Position numbers and translations under genes: made by a program
The notes under the pieces: generated by a model
Seen by the model: the letters and a program-made list of their open reading frames with translations, nothing else
The model's database searches: none
What the model was told of the DNA's origin: nothing
Shown here: positions 1 to 9,393 of the stretch, piece after piece
Layout: every line of letters starts with the position of its first letter
Numbering within the stretch: position 1 is the first letter of the stretch
IMG/VR virus record: IMGVR_UViG_3300035180_001210
Span: 1 to 41,915 of that record
DNA from: a virus
Reading direction: 5' to 3' (one strand)
Length of the DNA: 41,915 nucleotides

Positions 1-50
1 GTGACCGTTCTCGCGACCGTCGCCGATTCGGTCACATATTCTACTTTTTT
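1..50 (+). terminator. Probable intrinsic terminator of an upstream gene
   Basis: GTGACCG at 1-7 pairs with CGGTCAC at 29-35. Inside the loop a smaller hairpin (GCGA/TCGC) can form. It is followed within 15 bases by a run of six T (45-50). No gene is visible in 1-96, so this probably ends the gene lying before the window. Confidence 0.5.
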
Positions 51-96
51 CGAGACCAGTCGAGTCCGATCCATCGTCTGACCCAAAGAGGCTACT

Positions 97-2340
97 ATGT
101 CCATCGAAAGCGGCGCGACCCTGATCATCGACATCAACGGCGTCGTCATGGCTGTAGCCACCGGGTCGGCGATCCCCGCGGGCACCCAGGCTTTCCTCAT
201 GGCGGGGTCCGATGGGACCAACGCCCGAGCGATGGCCGTGGACACCTCGGGGCGTCCCGTCTTCGTTGGCGCAGGCGTCGCGGGCACACCCGCGGGTGGG
301 GTCATCTCCATCCAGGGCGTCGCGGGCGGTACAGCGATGCCGGTCACCGGCACGGTCACGGCGACCTTCGCCTCGGTCGGCCTGACCGGCGCGGCCCCTC
401 CCGCGTCCGCGGACTACATCGGCGGCAACGATGGGACGAACCTCGTCGGCCTGAAGATGAAGCCGGCTAGTACGGCAGCCCTCGCGACGGACCCCTCTCT
501 CGTCGTAGCCTTCTCACCGAACTCGCCCCTTCCGACTGGTTCAAACACCATCGGTACGGTTACGGCGGCTCAGGCAACGGCAGCCAACCTCAACGCCCTC
601 GTGGCGCAGGGTGCGGCGGGTACGGCTGCATCGGGGTGGTTCGTCAAGCTCACGGACGGCACGAACACCGCTCCGACCTTTGACGTGGCGGCCCGTGCAG
701 GCTTCCAGAAGATCACGGACGGCACCAACACGGCCGCCGTGAAAGCTGCCTCCACCGCCCCTATCGCGACCGACCCCGCGATGGTGGTCGTCCTCTCCCC
801 GAACCAGCAGTCGATCCCGGTCACGGTGTCGTCCGGTACGGACCGCACCGCGACGGGCACCATCACCAACACGCAGAGTGTCGCCATCAACACGATGGGC
901 TCCGGCACCTGCGGTATCCAAATCACAGGGACCTGGACGGGCACGGTCCTCTTCGAGGGTAGCGTCGACAACGGCACCACCTGGACAGCCATTAACGTCA
1001 CGGTCCCGACGACGGGCGCCGAGGTCACTAGCGCGACAGCGAACGGCACATGGCTCGCGGCAGTGGCAGGCTTCGCTCAGATCCGCGTCCGCGGCCTCAC
1101 GGTCGCCACTGGCACAGCGACGATCTTCCTCGACTCGGCGACCGGCACGATGGTCGTCACCCTCGGTGACCCCCTCCCCACCGGGTCGAATGTCATCGGC
1201 GGCGTGACCCAGGGTTCGGGCTCGGGTGCCGCAGCAACCTACTGGTACACGCGCGTCACGGACGGCACCAACACGATGCCTACGATGGACACGGTGGCCC
1301 GCAAGGGCTTCCAGTCCATCACGGACGGCACCAACGGTCCGGCGGCAGTCAAGGCTGCCTCTACGGCAGCAGTGGCCGGCGACCCCAGCCTCGTCGTCGC
1401 GATCTCCCCAAACACGGGGCTCCCGACCGGCGCCAACACGATCGGTATCGTGAACCAGGGGACGGCGGCCTCGATCGCCAACTCGTGGCGTGTCCAGGTC
1501 ACCGACCTCACGAACACGATGCCGACCGGCGATGCGGCGGCACGCGGCATCTACACGAGGAACACGGACGGTACCAACACTGCCGCCGTGAAGGCTGCCA
1601 GCACGGCGGCCATCGCAACGGATCCGGCACTCGTCGTCGCGATCTCCCCGAACAACTCGGTCGCGATCACCGCGGCGGCACTTCCCCTGCCGTCGGGCGC
1701 CGCGACATCGGCGAACCAGACGACGCTCGGCAGCCAGACGACGAAGATCAACGACGGCACCAACACCGCCGCTGTGAAGGCAGCCTCCACGGCTGCTATC
1801 GCCTCGGATCCCAGCCTCGTCGTAGCGCTCAGCCCGAACAGCCCGATCCCGACGGGTGCGAACGTCATCGGCGCCGTCACCCAGTCGGGTACATGGTCGG
1901 TCACGGCCACGCAGGCAACGGCAGCCAACCTCAATGCCACGGTGGTGCAGAGCACCGCCTCGAACCTGAACGCCACGGTCATCGGCTCGGGTTCGGCCGG
2001 CACGCCTTCGGCCGGTGTCATCTCCATCCAGGGCATCACGTCGATGACCCCGGTGATCACCGCCGAGAAGAAGGCGTCCACGGGGACCGTCACGAGCGTC
2101 GCCGGTTCGGCGACAAGCGTGAGCCTCCTTGCCTCGAACACCAGCCGCCTCGGGGCTGTCATCCACAACGACAGCACCTCCGTCCTCTACGTGAAGCTCG
2201 GGGCCACGGCCTCGACAGCCAGCTTCACGGCGCGTCTGACAACACAGAGCAACTACGAAGTCCCGTTCGGGTACACGGGCGCCATCGATGGGATTTGGAA
2301 CTCGGCCGCCGGAAACGCCAGGATCACCGAACTGACCTGA
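97..2340 (+). CDS. Repeat-rich virion surface or tail fibre protein
   Basis: 747 aa, very rich in Ala, Thr, Gly and Ser and almost free of Cys, as in beta-structured phage fibre or decoration proteins. It is built from repeats: a DGTN turn followed by a block of about 20 residues of the type KAASTAAIATDPALVVAISP, present five times. The first 80 residues resemble the start of the next gene (shared GSDGTNAR, DTSGR, GVAGTPAGGV and SIQGV). The C-terminal 80 residues (from about 665) are not repetitive and look like a small beta domain. The start is supported by AGAGG 8 bases upstream of the ATG. No enzymatic motif is seen. A role as fibre, spike or capsid decoration is inferred from composition and from the lectin-like genes downstream. 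Confidence 0.75.
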   Translation: MSIESGATLIIDINGVVMAVATGSAIPAGTQAFLMAGSDGTNARAMAVDTSGRPVFVGAGVAGTPAGGVISIQGVAGGTAMPVTGTVTATFASVGLTGAAPPASADYIGGNDGTNLVGLKMKPASTAALATDPSLVVAFSPNSPLPTGSNTIGTVTAAQATAANLNALVAQGAAGTAASGWFVKLTDGTNTAPTFDVAARAGFQKITDGTNTAAVKAASTAPIATDPAMVVVLSPNQQSIPVTVSSGTDRTATGTITNTQSVAINTMGSGTCGIQITGTWTGTVLFEGSVDNGTTWTAINVTVPTTGAEVTSATANGTWLAAVAGFAQIRVRGLTVATGTATIFLDSATGTMVVTLGDPLPTGSNVIGGVTQGSGSGAAATYWYTRVTDGTNTMPTMDTVARKGFQSITDGTNGPAAVKAASTAAVAGDPSLVVAISPNTGLPTGANTIGIVNQGTAASIANSWRVQVTDLTNTMPTGDAAARGIYTRNTDGTNTAAVKAASTAAIATDPALVVAISPNNSVAITAAALPLPSGAATSANQTTLGSQTTKINDGTNTAAVKAASTAAIASDPSLVVALSPNSPIPTGANVIGAVTQSGTWSVTATQATAANLNATVVQSTASNLNATVIGSGSAGTPSAGVISIQGITSMTPVITAEKKASTGTVTSVAGSATSVSLLASNTSRLGAVIHNDSTSVLYVKLGATASTASFTARLTTQSNYEVPFGYTGAIDGIWNSAAGNARITELT

Positions 2341-2392
2341 TCCGGTGTACGTACGGGGCCCGAGTCTGAACTAGACAGCACAAATCCCACCC

Positions 2393-5300
2393 ATGCCCCT
2401 ATCCAACTCTCTCATTACCGTCGTCGACTCCAGTGGCAACGCCATCGTTGTCCCGGTGGCGGCTGCCGTTTCCACGGGCGGCCTGATGGTCATGGGGTCG
2501 GACGGGACCAACGCCAGGTTCCTATCGACCGACACTTCGGGGCGTCTTGTCGTCATCGGCCAGGGTGTGGCAGGCACCCCGGCCGGTGGGGTCATGTCCA
2601 TCCAAGGTGTGGTCGGCGGTACGGCCATCCCCATCTCGGGCTCAATCACGGCGACAAACCCATCCGTGGGGACGACCGGATCGGCCATCCCGACGTCCTC
2701 GACCCTCATCGGCGGGTCAGACGGCACCAACCTCGTCGCCCTGAAGGTCAAGCCGGCCTCCACGGCTGCGGTGGCTGCGGATCCCAGCCTCGTCGTCGCC
2801 CTCTCCCCAAACACTCCTGCGAAGCTCTGGGATGGCACCAACACGGCAGCCGTGAAGGCCGCCTCGACCGCCCCCCTTGCGACGGATCCGGCCCTCGTCG
2901 TCACGATCTCTCCCAACAGCGGCTCGCTATCGAACCCGAGCGTCGGAACCACCGGATCGGCTGTCCCTGCCTCTGCGACGTTCATCGCGGCGTCGGACGG
3001 CACCAATCTACAGGGTCTTAGGGTCAAGCCCGCTTCCACGGCAGCCCTCGCGACGGATCCGGCACTCGTCGTCGCGATCTCCCCGAACAACCCCATCACC
3101 GTCTCGGGGACGGCGGACGTGACGGCCACGGGCGCCCTGGGCGCCCTCAATGCTGCGGTCCAGGTTGCCACCGCTGGTGAGATGACGGTGGGTCTCCAGC
3201 TCGCTGCTGGGACGCTGATCGGCACCCTCGTCCCGGAGATGTCGTTCGACGGCGGCACGACCTGGAACTCCACCTACTTCGATACCCCCTCGACCCAGAA
3301 GGTGGCCTCTGTCGCCTTCGCTTCCTCAAACACGGCCGTCGCGTCTTCGATCACGGCCGTCGCAGGTGGTGGTCTATACCGCGTAAGGGTGTCGGCCTAC
3401 ACGTCGGGCACTGCGAACGTGACCTTGCGTGCCACGACCAGCGGCAAGAACACTGAGATGTTCACTGGTCCGTCGGGCCAGTTGGTCCCCCTATCCACCG
3501 CCCTCATTGGCGGCTCGGATGGGACGAACCTCCTATCTGCCAGGATGAAGGCGGCTTCTACGGCTGCCGTCGCGGCCGACCCCGCCCTCGTTGTCGCCCT
3601 CTCCCCGAACAACCCCGCGAAGGTCTGGGACGGGACGAACACGGCGGCGGTGAAGGCAGCCTCGACCGCCGCCGTCGCAGCCGACCCGGCTCTCGTTGTC
3701 TCGGTCTCCCCGAACAGCAAGGTCAAGCTCTTCAACCAGGTCACGGACGGCACGGTTCTGGGTACCGACGTCTATCTCCCGGTTGCCGGTAAGAGCGACT
3801 CCGGGACGATGAGCGCGCTCACCTTGACGGCGGCATCGGCCCTGAAGGTATCCCTGGCGAGCTTCGGGCAGAGTCTTCAGGCCAACGTCACCCTCACGGC
3901 GGGCGGTACGAACGGCGTAGGCACCGCCGTTTACGGCAACAGCGTCACCCTGGAGATCGACGTCGCCGGCCCGGTGACAGGGGCGGGGGCGACCCTCAAT
4001 TTCTCGCTCAACGAAGTCGCCCTAGACAGCTCGACGGTCATTCAAACCACCTCGGTCGCGATCACCGCCGTCGGTGTCTACCGCCTAACGCTCAACAACC
4101 TCTACGCGTACGTTAGCTCGACGTGGACCGTCTCCGGCAGCACCCCATCTTTCGGCGGGGTCACCACCACCTACACCCAAACCCCAGGCGCAGTCATCAA
4201 CGGGTCCGGGACCATCGGACAGAAGGCGCCCACCGACGCCCTCATGATGGGCGCCTCGGACGGGACGAACCTCCTGGGGCTTCGGGTCAAGCCGGCCAGC
4301 ACGGCCGCCATCGCGACCGACCCTGCCCTGGTCGTCGCTATCTCCCCGAACAACAGCTTCTCTTCGGCCCTCCGGGACAGCAACAGCAAGAGCATCCGGG
4401 CGACCGTCAGCCAAGAGCTGAAGGTCGCAGAGCTGTATGTCCTCGCGGACCTCACGAACAAGTACGAGCTGGACGCCCGCCTCTGGGACACGCTCCTCGT
4501 GAGCGGTGGTACGGTCACACACCAGCCCACGATCAGCGGTCTCCGTACGGCGACAACGACCTCGGCAACGTCTTCGGCCACACTCAGGACGAACACCTAC
4601 TACAAGTACCAGGCGGGGTTCACGCAGCTCGCCACCCTCTCCATCATCCACTCGGACAGCGGGCAGGCCAACAACGTCCGTGAGTGGGGGTACTTCGAGA
4701 CCAACAACGGCCTCTTCTTCCGGCTATCCGGGACTACCCTGAGCATTGTCGAGCGGTCCGACACCTCCGGCTCCGTTGCCGACAACGTGATCCTCCAGAG
4801 CGCGTGGAACGTTGACAAGATGAATGGGACCGGAGGGTCCGGCGTCACGCTCGACCTCTCGAAGGGCAACCTCTTCGAGATTGAGATCCAGTGGTATGGC
4901 GTCGGCGTCGTCCGCTACTTCATCAACAACATCCTCGTCCACGAGCAGAACCACACGAACACCCTCGCCGTGCCCTACATGCGGACGGCGATGCTGCCCG
5001 TGCAGGTCAAGGTCACAAACACCGCGGGAGCCGTCGCCTCGTACGTGGACTTGATCTGCGCTCGTGTGGTCGCCCAGGGCCAGCAGCATGAGCCGTGTGA
5101 GTGGACGCAGAGCGCCTACAACACGACGGATTCCACCATCGGGGTCACGGAAGTCCCGCTCCTGTCGATCCGCCCGAAGGCTACCTACAACTCGATCACG
5201 AACCGTTCTTGGATCATCCCCCGTAGGCTCAACGTCAACACAGAGGGCAACCGCATGAGCTTCCGCATCATGTTCGGGGCCACCCTGACGGGTCCTTCGT

Positions 5301-5578
5301 GGACGTCGTCGAGCACTACATCCCTGGCAGAGTACGACCAGACGGCCACGGCTTTCTCGGGCGGGGAGATGCTCTTCCGAGGGTACATCGGGCAGGACAT
5401 CGGCGAGAAGGAGGTGGACCTCAGCTTCATCTTCGATGTCGCCAACCGCTTCCTTCGGAACTCGGGCTTCCTCGCCACGGGGACCAACGCGAACGACGTT
5501 CTCACGATCGTGGCTTTGAACGAGGCGGCCGGCAAGACCAAGGCTAGGGCTACCCTCACCTGGGCGGAAATCAGATGA
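2393..5578 (+). CDS. Large repeat-rich virion protein with lectin-like C-terminal part
   Basis: 1,061 aa. The N-terminal half has six copies of the same DGTN plus STAAxAxDPxLVVAxSPN block as the preceding gene, so the two are paralogues. Around residues 500-600 is a module ending in VSGSTPSFGGV that recurs at the N terminus of the next gene. Residues about 690-900 form a non-repetitive domain with WGYFETNNGLFFRLSG, TLDLSKGNLFEIEIQWYGVG and PYMRTAMLPVQ. From memory this is a beta-sandwich family found in many phage and algal-virus surface proteins. The ATG has a poor ribosome binding site. The stop overlaps the next start (ATGA), so translation is probably coupled. A likely host-recognition or decoration protein. 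Confidence 0.75.
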   Translation: MPLSNSLITVVDSSGNAIVVPVAAAVSTGGLMVMGSDGTNARFLSTDTSGRLVVIGQGVAGTPAGGVMSIQGVVGGTAIPISGSITATNPSVGTTGSAIPTSSTLIGGSDGTNLVALKVKPASTAAVAADPSLVVALSPNTPAKLWDGTNTAAVKAASTAPLATDPALVVTISPNSGSLSNPSVGTTGSAVPASATFIAASDGTNLQGLRVKPASTAALATDPALVVAISPNNPITVSGTADVTATGALGALNAAVQVATAGEMTVGLQLAAGTLIGTLVPEMSFDGGTTWNSTYFDTPSTQKVASVAFASSNTAVASSITAVAGGGLYRVRVSAYTSGTANVTLRATTSGKNTEMFTGPSGQLVPLSTALIGGSDGTNLLSARMKAASTAAVAADPALVVALSPNNPAKVWDGTNTAAVKAASTAAVAADPALVVSVSPNSKVKLFNQVTDGTVLGTDVYLPVAGKSDSGTMSALTLTAASALKVSLASFGQSLQANVTLTAGGTNGVGTAVYGNSVTLEIDVAGPVTGAGATLNFSLNEVALDSSTVIQTTSVAITAVGVYRLTLNNLYAYVSSTWTVSGSTPSFGGVTTTYTQTPGAVINGSGTIGQKAPTDALMMGASDGTNLLGLRVKPASTAAIATDPALVVAISPNNSFSSALRDSNSKSIRATVSQELKVAELYVLADLTNKYELDARLWDTLLVSGGTVTHQPTISGLRTATTTSATSSATLRTNTYYKYQAGFTQLATLSIIHSDSGQANNVREWGYFETNNGLFFRLSGTTLSIVERSDTSGSVADNVILQSAWNVDKMNGTGGSGVTLDLSKGNLFEIEIQWYGVGVVRYFINNILVHEQNHTNTLAVPYMRTAMLPVQVKVTNTAGAVASYVDLICARVVAQGQQHEPCEWTQSAYNTTDSTIGVTEVPLLSIRPKATYNSITNRSWIIPRRLNVNTEGNRMSFRIMFGATLTGPSWTSSSTTSLAEYDQTATAFSGGEMLFRGYIGQDIGEKEVDLSFIFDVANRFLRNSGFLATGTNANDVLTIVALNEAAGKTKARATLTWAEIR

Positions 5579-7404
5579 GCCTCGAACAAGTCCTCCTCAA
5601 CTCGACTGTCATTGCGGGTGGGTCGTACGTCTTCCGGGCCGGCGGCGCCCGCGAGGTGTCGGTCGTCGTCCACGTCACCGGCACGGTCACGGGCACGACG
5701 CCGACGCTCCAGTTCACGATCTCGGAGGTCGACCCGACCGACGAAACCACTGCTGTCGGGGGCAGCGCCTCCACGTCCCAGTTCACGGCCACAGCGTCGT
5801 CGGACGTCGCCACGTTGCCCCTGTCGAGGTCGACGACGGTCGTTGTCACCTGGGCGGTGTCCGGCACGAGTCCCTCCTTCGGAGGCACCTCGGTTGTCGT
5901 CTTCTCCCGCGACTCAGGCTCCACGGAGACGGACGAGTCCACCTCATACGCGCCGGACCCTAAGGATGGCCCCGGCGGTAGCCTCCCCCTGCAGACAGAC
6001 TCTGGCGGCAGCCTGAAGGTCCGCGGGCAGGTCCTCACCGATGAGGGGTCTTTCCGGGACAACTTCAACGACACCCTCACGACGGCCATCTCGGGCACCG
6101 TCACGTTCACGGCCGGGTCGACCCTGGTGCAGGGCGTCGGGACCTCGTTCCTCTCGCAGCTCGACAACCAGAACTACATCAAGCGCAACGCTGACGCCGA
6201 GACCAACTGGACGCTGATCTCCGAGGTCGTCTCCGACACGGAGCTGAACCTGGTCGCTCCGTACCCCGGCACGACTGGCACTACGGGGTCTTTCACCAAC
6301 TGGATCACCAACACAGGGTCCGGCGCCTCCATCACGGTGAGCACTAGTACGCTCATCCTCACGAATGGCCTGGGTAACGGCACCACGACCAACGTCAGGC
6401 GGCTTGTGGACTACGGTCCCTTGACCGTCACCAGCCGCCTGACGTGCTCGACCCGCGTGACGAACAACACGCCGTTCTTCGGCTTCCAGGACAACCCGGC
6501 GACCACGATCCAGCAGGCCATCGTCATCTTCGATCCGACGCTCAGTGCGTCGCAGGTCGTCTTCCGGACCGGGGCGGCAGCAGCCGACCTCCAGTCCACG
6601 ACGGTCACGCTCCCGGCGGGCGCCCTGACGACGGCGGCCAACACCTACCAGATCATGATCACGGGCGCGACGGCGACCCTGTTGATCAACAACGTCGTGG
6701 TCGCCCAGCACCAGAACGCGATCCCAGACTCGTACGCCAGCCTGTACATGGTTTACGGCTTCACCAATGCCGCAGCCGTGGGTTCGTCCGCCACCCTCAC
6801 CATCGACACGGTGTGGATCAACAACGTGAACCGCGTCGAGGTGGCGAACTCGTTTGCGGGGGAGCCCCTTTACGTACAGCTCGTCGGGAAGTCGGCGGCG
6901 GGCCTCCCGCAGCCCGCTGCCCTGAAGTACATCCCGCAGTACGGGACGGCCGCTCAGGCGTTGACGATCACCATGGCCAGCCTCGTGAACGCGGCGGCCC
7001 GAGCCAGCACGGCGGTCGACAACTCGGTCACCCTCTACGAAGACGTGCTCATCTTCGTGAAGTACACGACGGCGGCGGCCTCCACCTCGACGTCCGGGTA
7101 CATCAACCTCTGGGGCTACGGCACGGTCGACGGCGGCACGACCTACCCTGAAGCCATCACCGGCACGGACGCAGCGGTCACGCTCTCGTCCCCGCCGAAC
7201 CTCGCCCTCATTGCCCAGTGTACGGCGAACGCGAACGCGAAGACCTACCTCGCCGGCCCCTTCTCGTTCTGCCGCATGTATGGCCTCGATCGCCTGCCGG
7301 CCAAGTGGGGCATCGTCTTCGAGAACCGCACGGCTCAGACCCTCAACGCGACGGCCGGCAACTTCTCCATCACCTACCAGGGCGTGAACGGGCAGATCGG
7401 CTGA
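5575..7404 (+). CDS. Tail fibre or adhesin-like virion protein
   Basis: 609 aa, starting inside the stop codon of the preceding gene (ATGA). The N-terminal 110 residues, ending in VSGTSPSFGGTSVVVFSRD, repeat a module of the preceding protein. The middle part (about residues 160-420) reads like a jelly-roll or concanavalin-like domain, with a strand-rich FGFQDNPATTIQQAIVIFDP segment and repeated IMITG/LLINNVVVA strands. The C-terminal 170 residues include WGYGTVDGGTTYPEAITGTD and may be the binding head. No signal peptide or catalytic motif. Product assignment rests on composition, the shared module and position in a run of surface-protein genes. Confidence 0.7.
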   Translation: MSLEQVLLNSTVIAGGSYVFRAGGAREVSVVVHVTGTVTGTTPTLQFTISEVDPTDETTAVGGSASTSQFTATASSDVATLPLSRSTTVVVTWAVSGTSPSFGGTSVVVFSRDSGSTETDESTSYAPDPKDGPGGSLPLQTDSGGSLKVRGQVLTDEGSFRDNFNDTLTTAISGTVTFTAGSTLVQGVGTSFLSQLDNQNYIKRNADAETNWTLISEVVSDTELNLVAPYPGTTGTTGSFTNWITNTGSGASITVSTSTLILTNGLGNGTTTNVRRLVDYGPLTVTSRLTCSTRVTNNTPFFGFQDNPATTIQQAIVIFDPTLSASQVVFRTGAAAADLQSTTVTLPAGALTTAANTYQIMITGATATLLINNVVVAQHQNAIPDSYASLYMVYGFTNAAAVGSSATLTIDTVWINNVNRVEVANSFAGEPLYVQLVGKSAAGLPQPAALKYIPQYGTAAQALTITMASLVNAAARASTAVDNSVTLYEDVLIFVKYTTAAASTSTSGYINLWGYGTVDGGTTYPEAITGTDAAVTLSSPPNLALIAQCTANANAKTYLAGPFSFCRMYGLDRLPAKWGIVFENRTAQTLNATAGNFSITYQGVNGQIG

Positions 7405-8066
7405 TGGCTATCTTTGCCAGCGCCACCAACTCGATGCTGTCCGTGGCCTACACGGGGCCGTCGAGCGACGTTACCCTCATGGGGTGGGTCTTCCTCAATG
7501 GCACGGTGCTCACGTACCGCGGGATCTTCGGCATCGAGCCGAACATCATGGTCAGCACGACTACGGACGGTGTGACGCTGAGCGTCGGGTCGACCACTGT
7601 AGACCTCACCGGCGTCGGAGTCCTTCCGGTGAGCACCTGGGTCCACCTCGCCGTCGTCGTTCGGCAGATCACCACCGCAAGCCACATCTTCTTCGTCTAT
7701 GTCAACGGTGAACTGCAGGCGTCCGGCGCCAACACGACGATCACCTGGGTGACCTTCACGAAGATCGTGCTCCTGAACACCATCCGCCCCGGGACTTACA
7801 CCGGGCCCCTCAACGGGTTCCTCCAGGACGTCCGTATCTGGCGGCGGACGCTCAATCAGATGGAGGTTTGGAGGGAGATGCACACCCGGCCGCCGAACAG
7901 GATGGGCCTCCTCGCGTGGTATCCCATCTGGTGGGACACCCAGACCCCGGTCCAGGACAAGAGTGGCCTGGGGCGTACTCTTGCAGCGGGTGCCGGGGTT
8001 CTCAACCTAGGGGGTGGTCCAAGCCCGCCGCCATTTGAGCTACGCCCCTTGATTCTTCCCCGGTGA
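7404..8066 (+). CDS. LamG/concanavalin-like lectin domain virion protein
   Basis: 220 aa. The start overlaps the preceding stop (TGATG), typical of coupled translation. The protein is essentially one LamG-type jelly roll: VTLMGWVFLNGT near the N terminus, WVHLAVVVRQ and IFFVYVNGELQ in the middle, and GFLQDVRIWRRTLNQMEVW followed by LLAWYPIW near the end. These are the standard landmarks of the family (the W-HLA strand, the vDG/vNGe turn and the dVRIW--L strand). Such domains bind glycans or proteins, so a receptor-binding or capsid-surface role is likely. The C-terminal 30 residues are Pro/Gly-rich. Confidence 0.8.
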   Translation: MAIFASATNSMLSVAYTGPSSDVTLMGWVFLNGTVLTYRGIFGIEPNIMVSTTTDGVTLSVGSTTVDLTGVGVLPVSTWVHLAVVVRQITTASHIFFVYVNGELQASGANTTITWVTFTKIVLLNTIRPGTYTGPLNGFLQDVRIWRRTLNQMEVWREMHTRPPNRMGLLAWYPIWWDTQTPVQDKSGLGRTLAAGAGVLNLGGGPSPPPFELRPLILPR

Positions 8067-8069
8067 ACC

Positions 8070-9392
8070 ATGAACCAGATCGTCGTTCTCTCTTCCTCGA
8101 CTCAGGCCGACGGTAGCTTCACGGTCTCCGGCGTCTTCTGGCTCACGACGCCCGCGAACAAGGTCGTCCCGCACCCTACCTTCAAGAGCACGATCCCTCA
8201 GGTGAGTAGCGCAGATCTGCTCTCGCTCCAGCAAGGCACGATCACGGAGACGCCCTTCACGAGCGGGCTATTTCCACCGGACACGGCCATCGCGGATGTG
8301 CGTACCGTCCTTGAGACGATGCTTACGGACGCGCAGGTGGCCCTCGACGCAACGAACCCGCCTGTTGCGGGGCTCGTAGGGGCGACATTCAACGGCACGA
8401 CTTGGGGCAGTTCTGGGGCACTCGATCCCGCGTGGATCGCTGCTCAGAATCCGCCGAAGACGCCCGATGGTGCGCCTCTGATGTCGATCGCACAGCGGCA
8501 ATCCGACGGGATCCCTCAGATCGCCATTGCCCCTACGACCGGATCCGAGACAGTCATCGCGAGCCACAACCTATGTGACAAGTCGTCATGGTTCGGGGAC
8601 TCTGCCCGTGCCAGAGGCGAGACACTCATTGATTCCGGGAACGGGACGCTGTTCAACAGCGCGCACACATACTGGATCGACATGATCTCCGGACGTGTGC
8701 ACAACGACGACCACTGGGTGGACGACCAGAAGGCACGTAACCCAGGCGACCCCCATGGGTACGCGGTCATTGTCAAGGTCGGCGGGGTCACGCAGACGAT
8801 GCGGGAGCCTTTCGAGGCGTCCGGCGGGGACTACGAGGTCATCTGGGAAACGGGTCAGGTACAATTCTTCACCGCTCCCGCGTCGGCCCCCGTGGTCGAC
8901 TACTCCTACGCCACCACCTCGACGTTCTACGTGAGACCCACTCCCGGGAAATTGTTGCGGATCCTCAAGGCTGAAGTCGACGTGGCGACCGGCACGGTCA
9001 TGACCGACACGGTCATGTATGACGTGTACGGGCTCGTGGATGCAGTCGCGCCCCAGTTCATCCCGGCGGTGCCGTCCGGGACCATGATCCCGATCGGGCA
9101 GGTCGTGTACAAGCGCATGGGGCAGATCGCATCGGAGGCCCAGGGAGCCTACCCGCCCATCGAGTCCCTCGGCGCATCGGACGCGGATCTTCTCCTGCCC
9201 ATCGAGGAGTTCCGCCGTAAGTCGCGTGGTACCCGTAACAGGGTCCAGGGGCTCCCGTTCAACTACGAGACCACTCGTGACCTGTCTTCGGCGGCCCACA
9301 TGGAGGTTCGCGTCCACACGATGCACGACCGACCGTTCGAGGGCGACACCGTGACCGTGACGTTCTACTGCGTGTCGAAGGACGAGGTCTGA
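8070..9392 (+). CDS. Virion structural protein, family not recognised
   Basis: 440 aa, starting 3 bases after the preceding stop. N-terminal 140 residues include a predicted helical stretch (TAIADVRTVLETMLTDAQVA). The central part, around HTYWIDMISGRVHNDDHW and DYEVIWETGQVQFFTAP, looks like a beta-rich platform domain with a 'gain strip' of Gly/Asp turns. The C-terminal part contains RKSRGTRNRVQGLPFNYET. No enzymatic motif is recognised. The arrangement (conserved, non-repetitive, after the fibre genes) would fit a fibre-anchoring or baseplate-peripheral protein, but that is inference. Confidence 0.7.
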   Translation: MNQIVVLSSSTQADGSFTVSGVFWLTTPANKVVPHPTFKSTIPQVSSADLLSLQQGTITETPFTSGLFPPDTAIADVRTVLETMLTDAQVALDATNPPVAGLVGATFNGTTWGSSGALDPAWIAAQNPPKTPDGAPLMSIAQRQSDGIPQIAIAPTTGSETVIASHNLCDKSSWFGDSARARGETLIDSGNGTLFNSAHTYWIDMISGRVHNDDHWVDDQKARNPGDPHGYAVIVKVGGVTQTMREPFEASGGDYEVIWETGQVQFFTAPASAPVVDYSYATTSTFYVRPTPGKLLRILKAEVDVATGTVMTDTVMYDVYGLVDAVAPQFIPAVPSGTMIPIGQVVYKRMGQIASEAQGAYPPIESLGASDADLLLPIEEFRRKSRGTRNRVQGLPFNYETTRDLSSAAHMEVRVHTMHDRPFEGDTVTVTFYCVSKDEV

Positions 9393-9393
9393 T

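Noticed and set aside
541-2166. 541-aa minus-strand open frame
   Set aside because: Arg/Asp-rich shadow of the repeat-rich + strand gene, without protein-like pattern or ribosome binding site.
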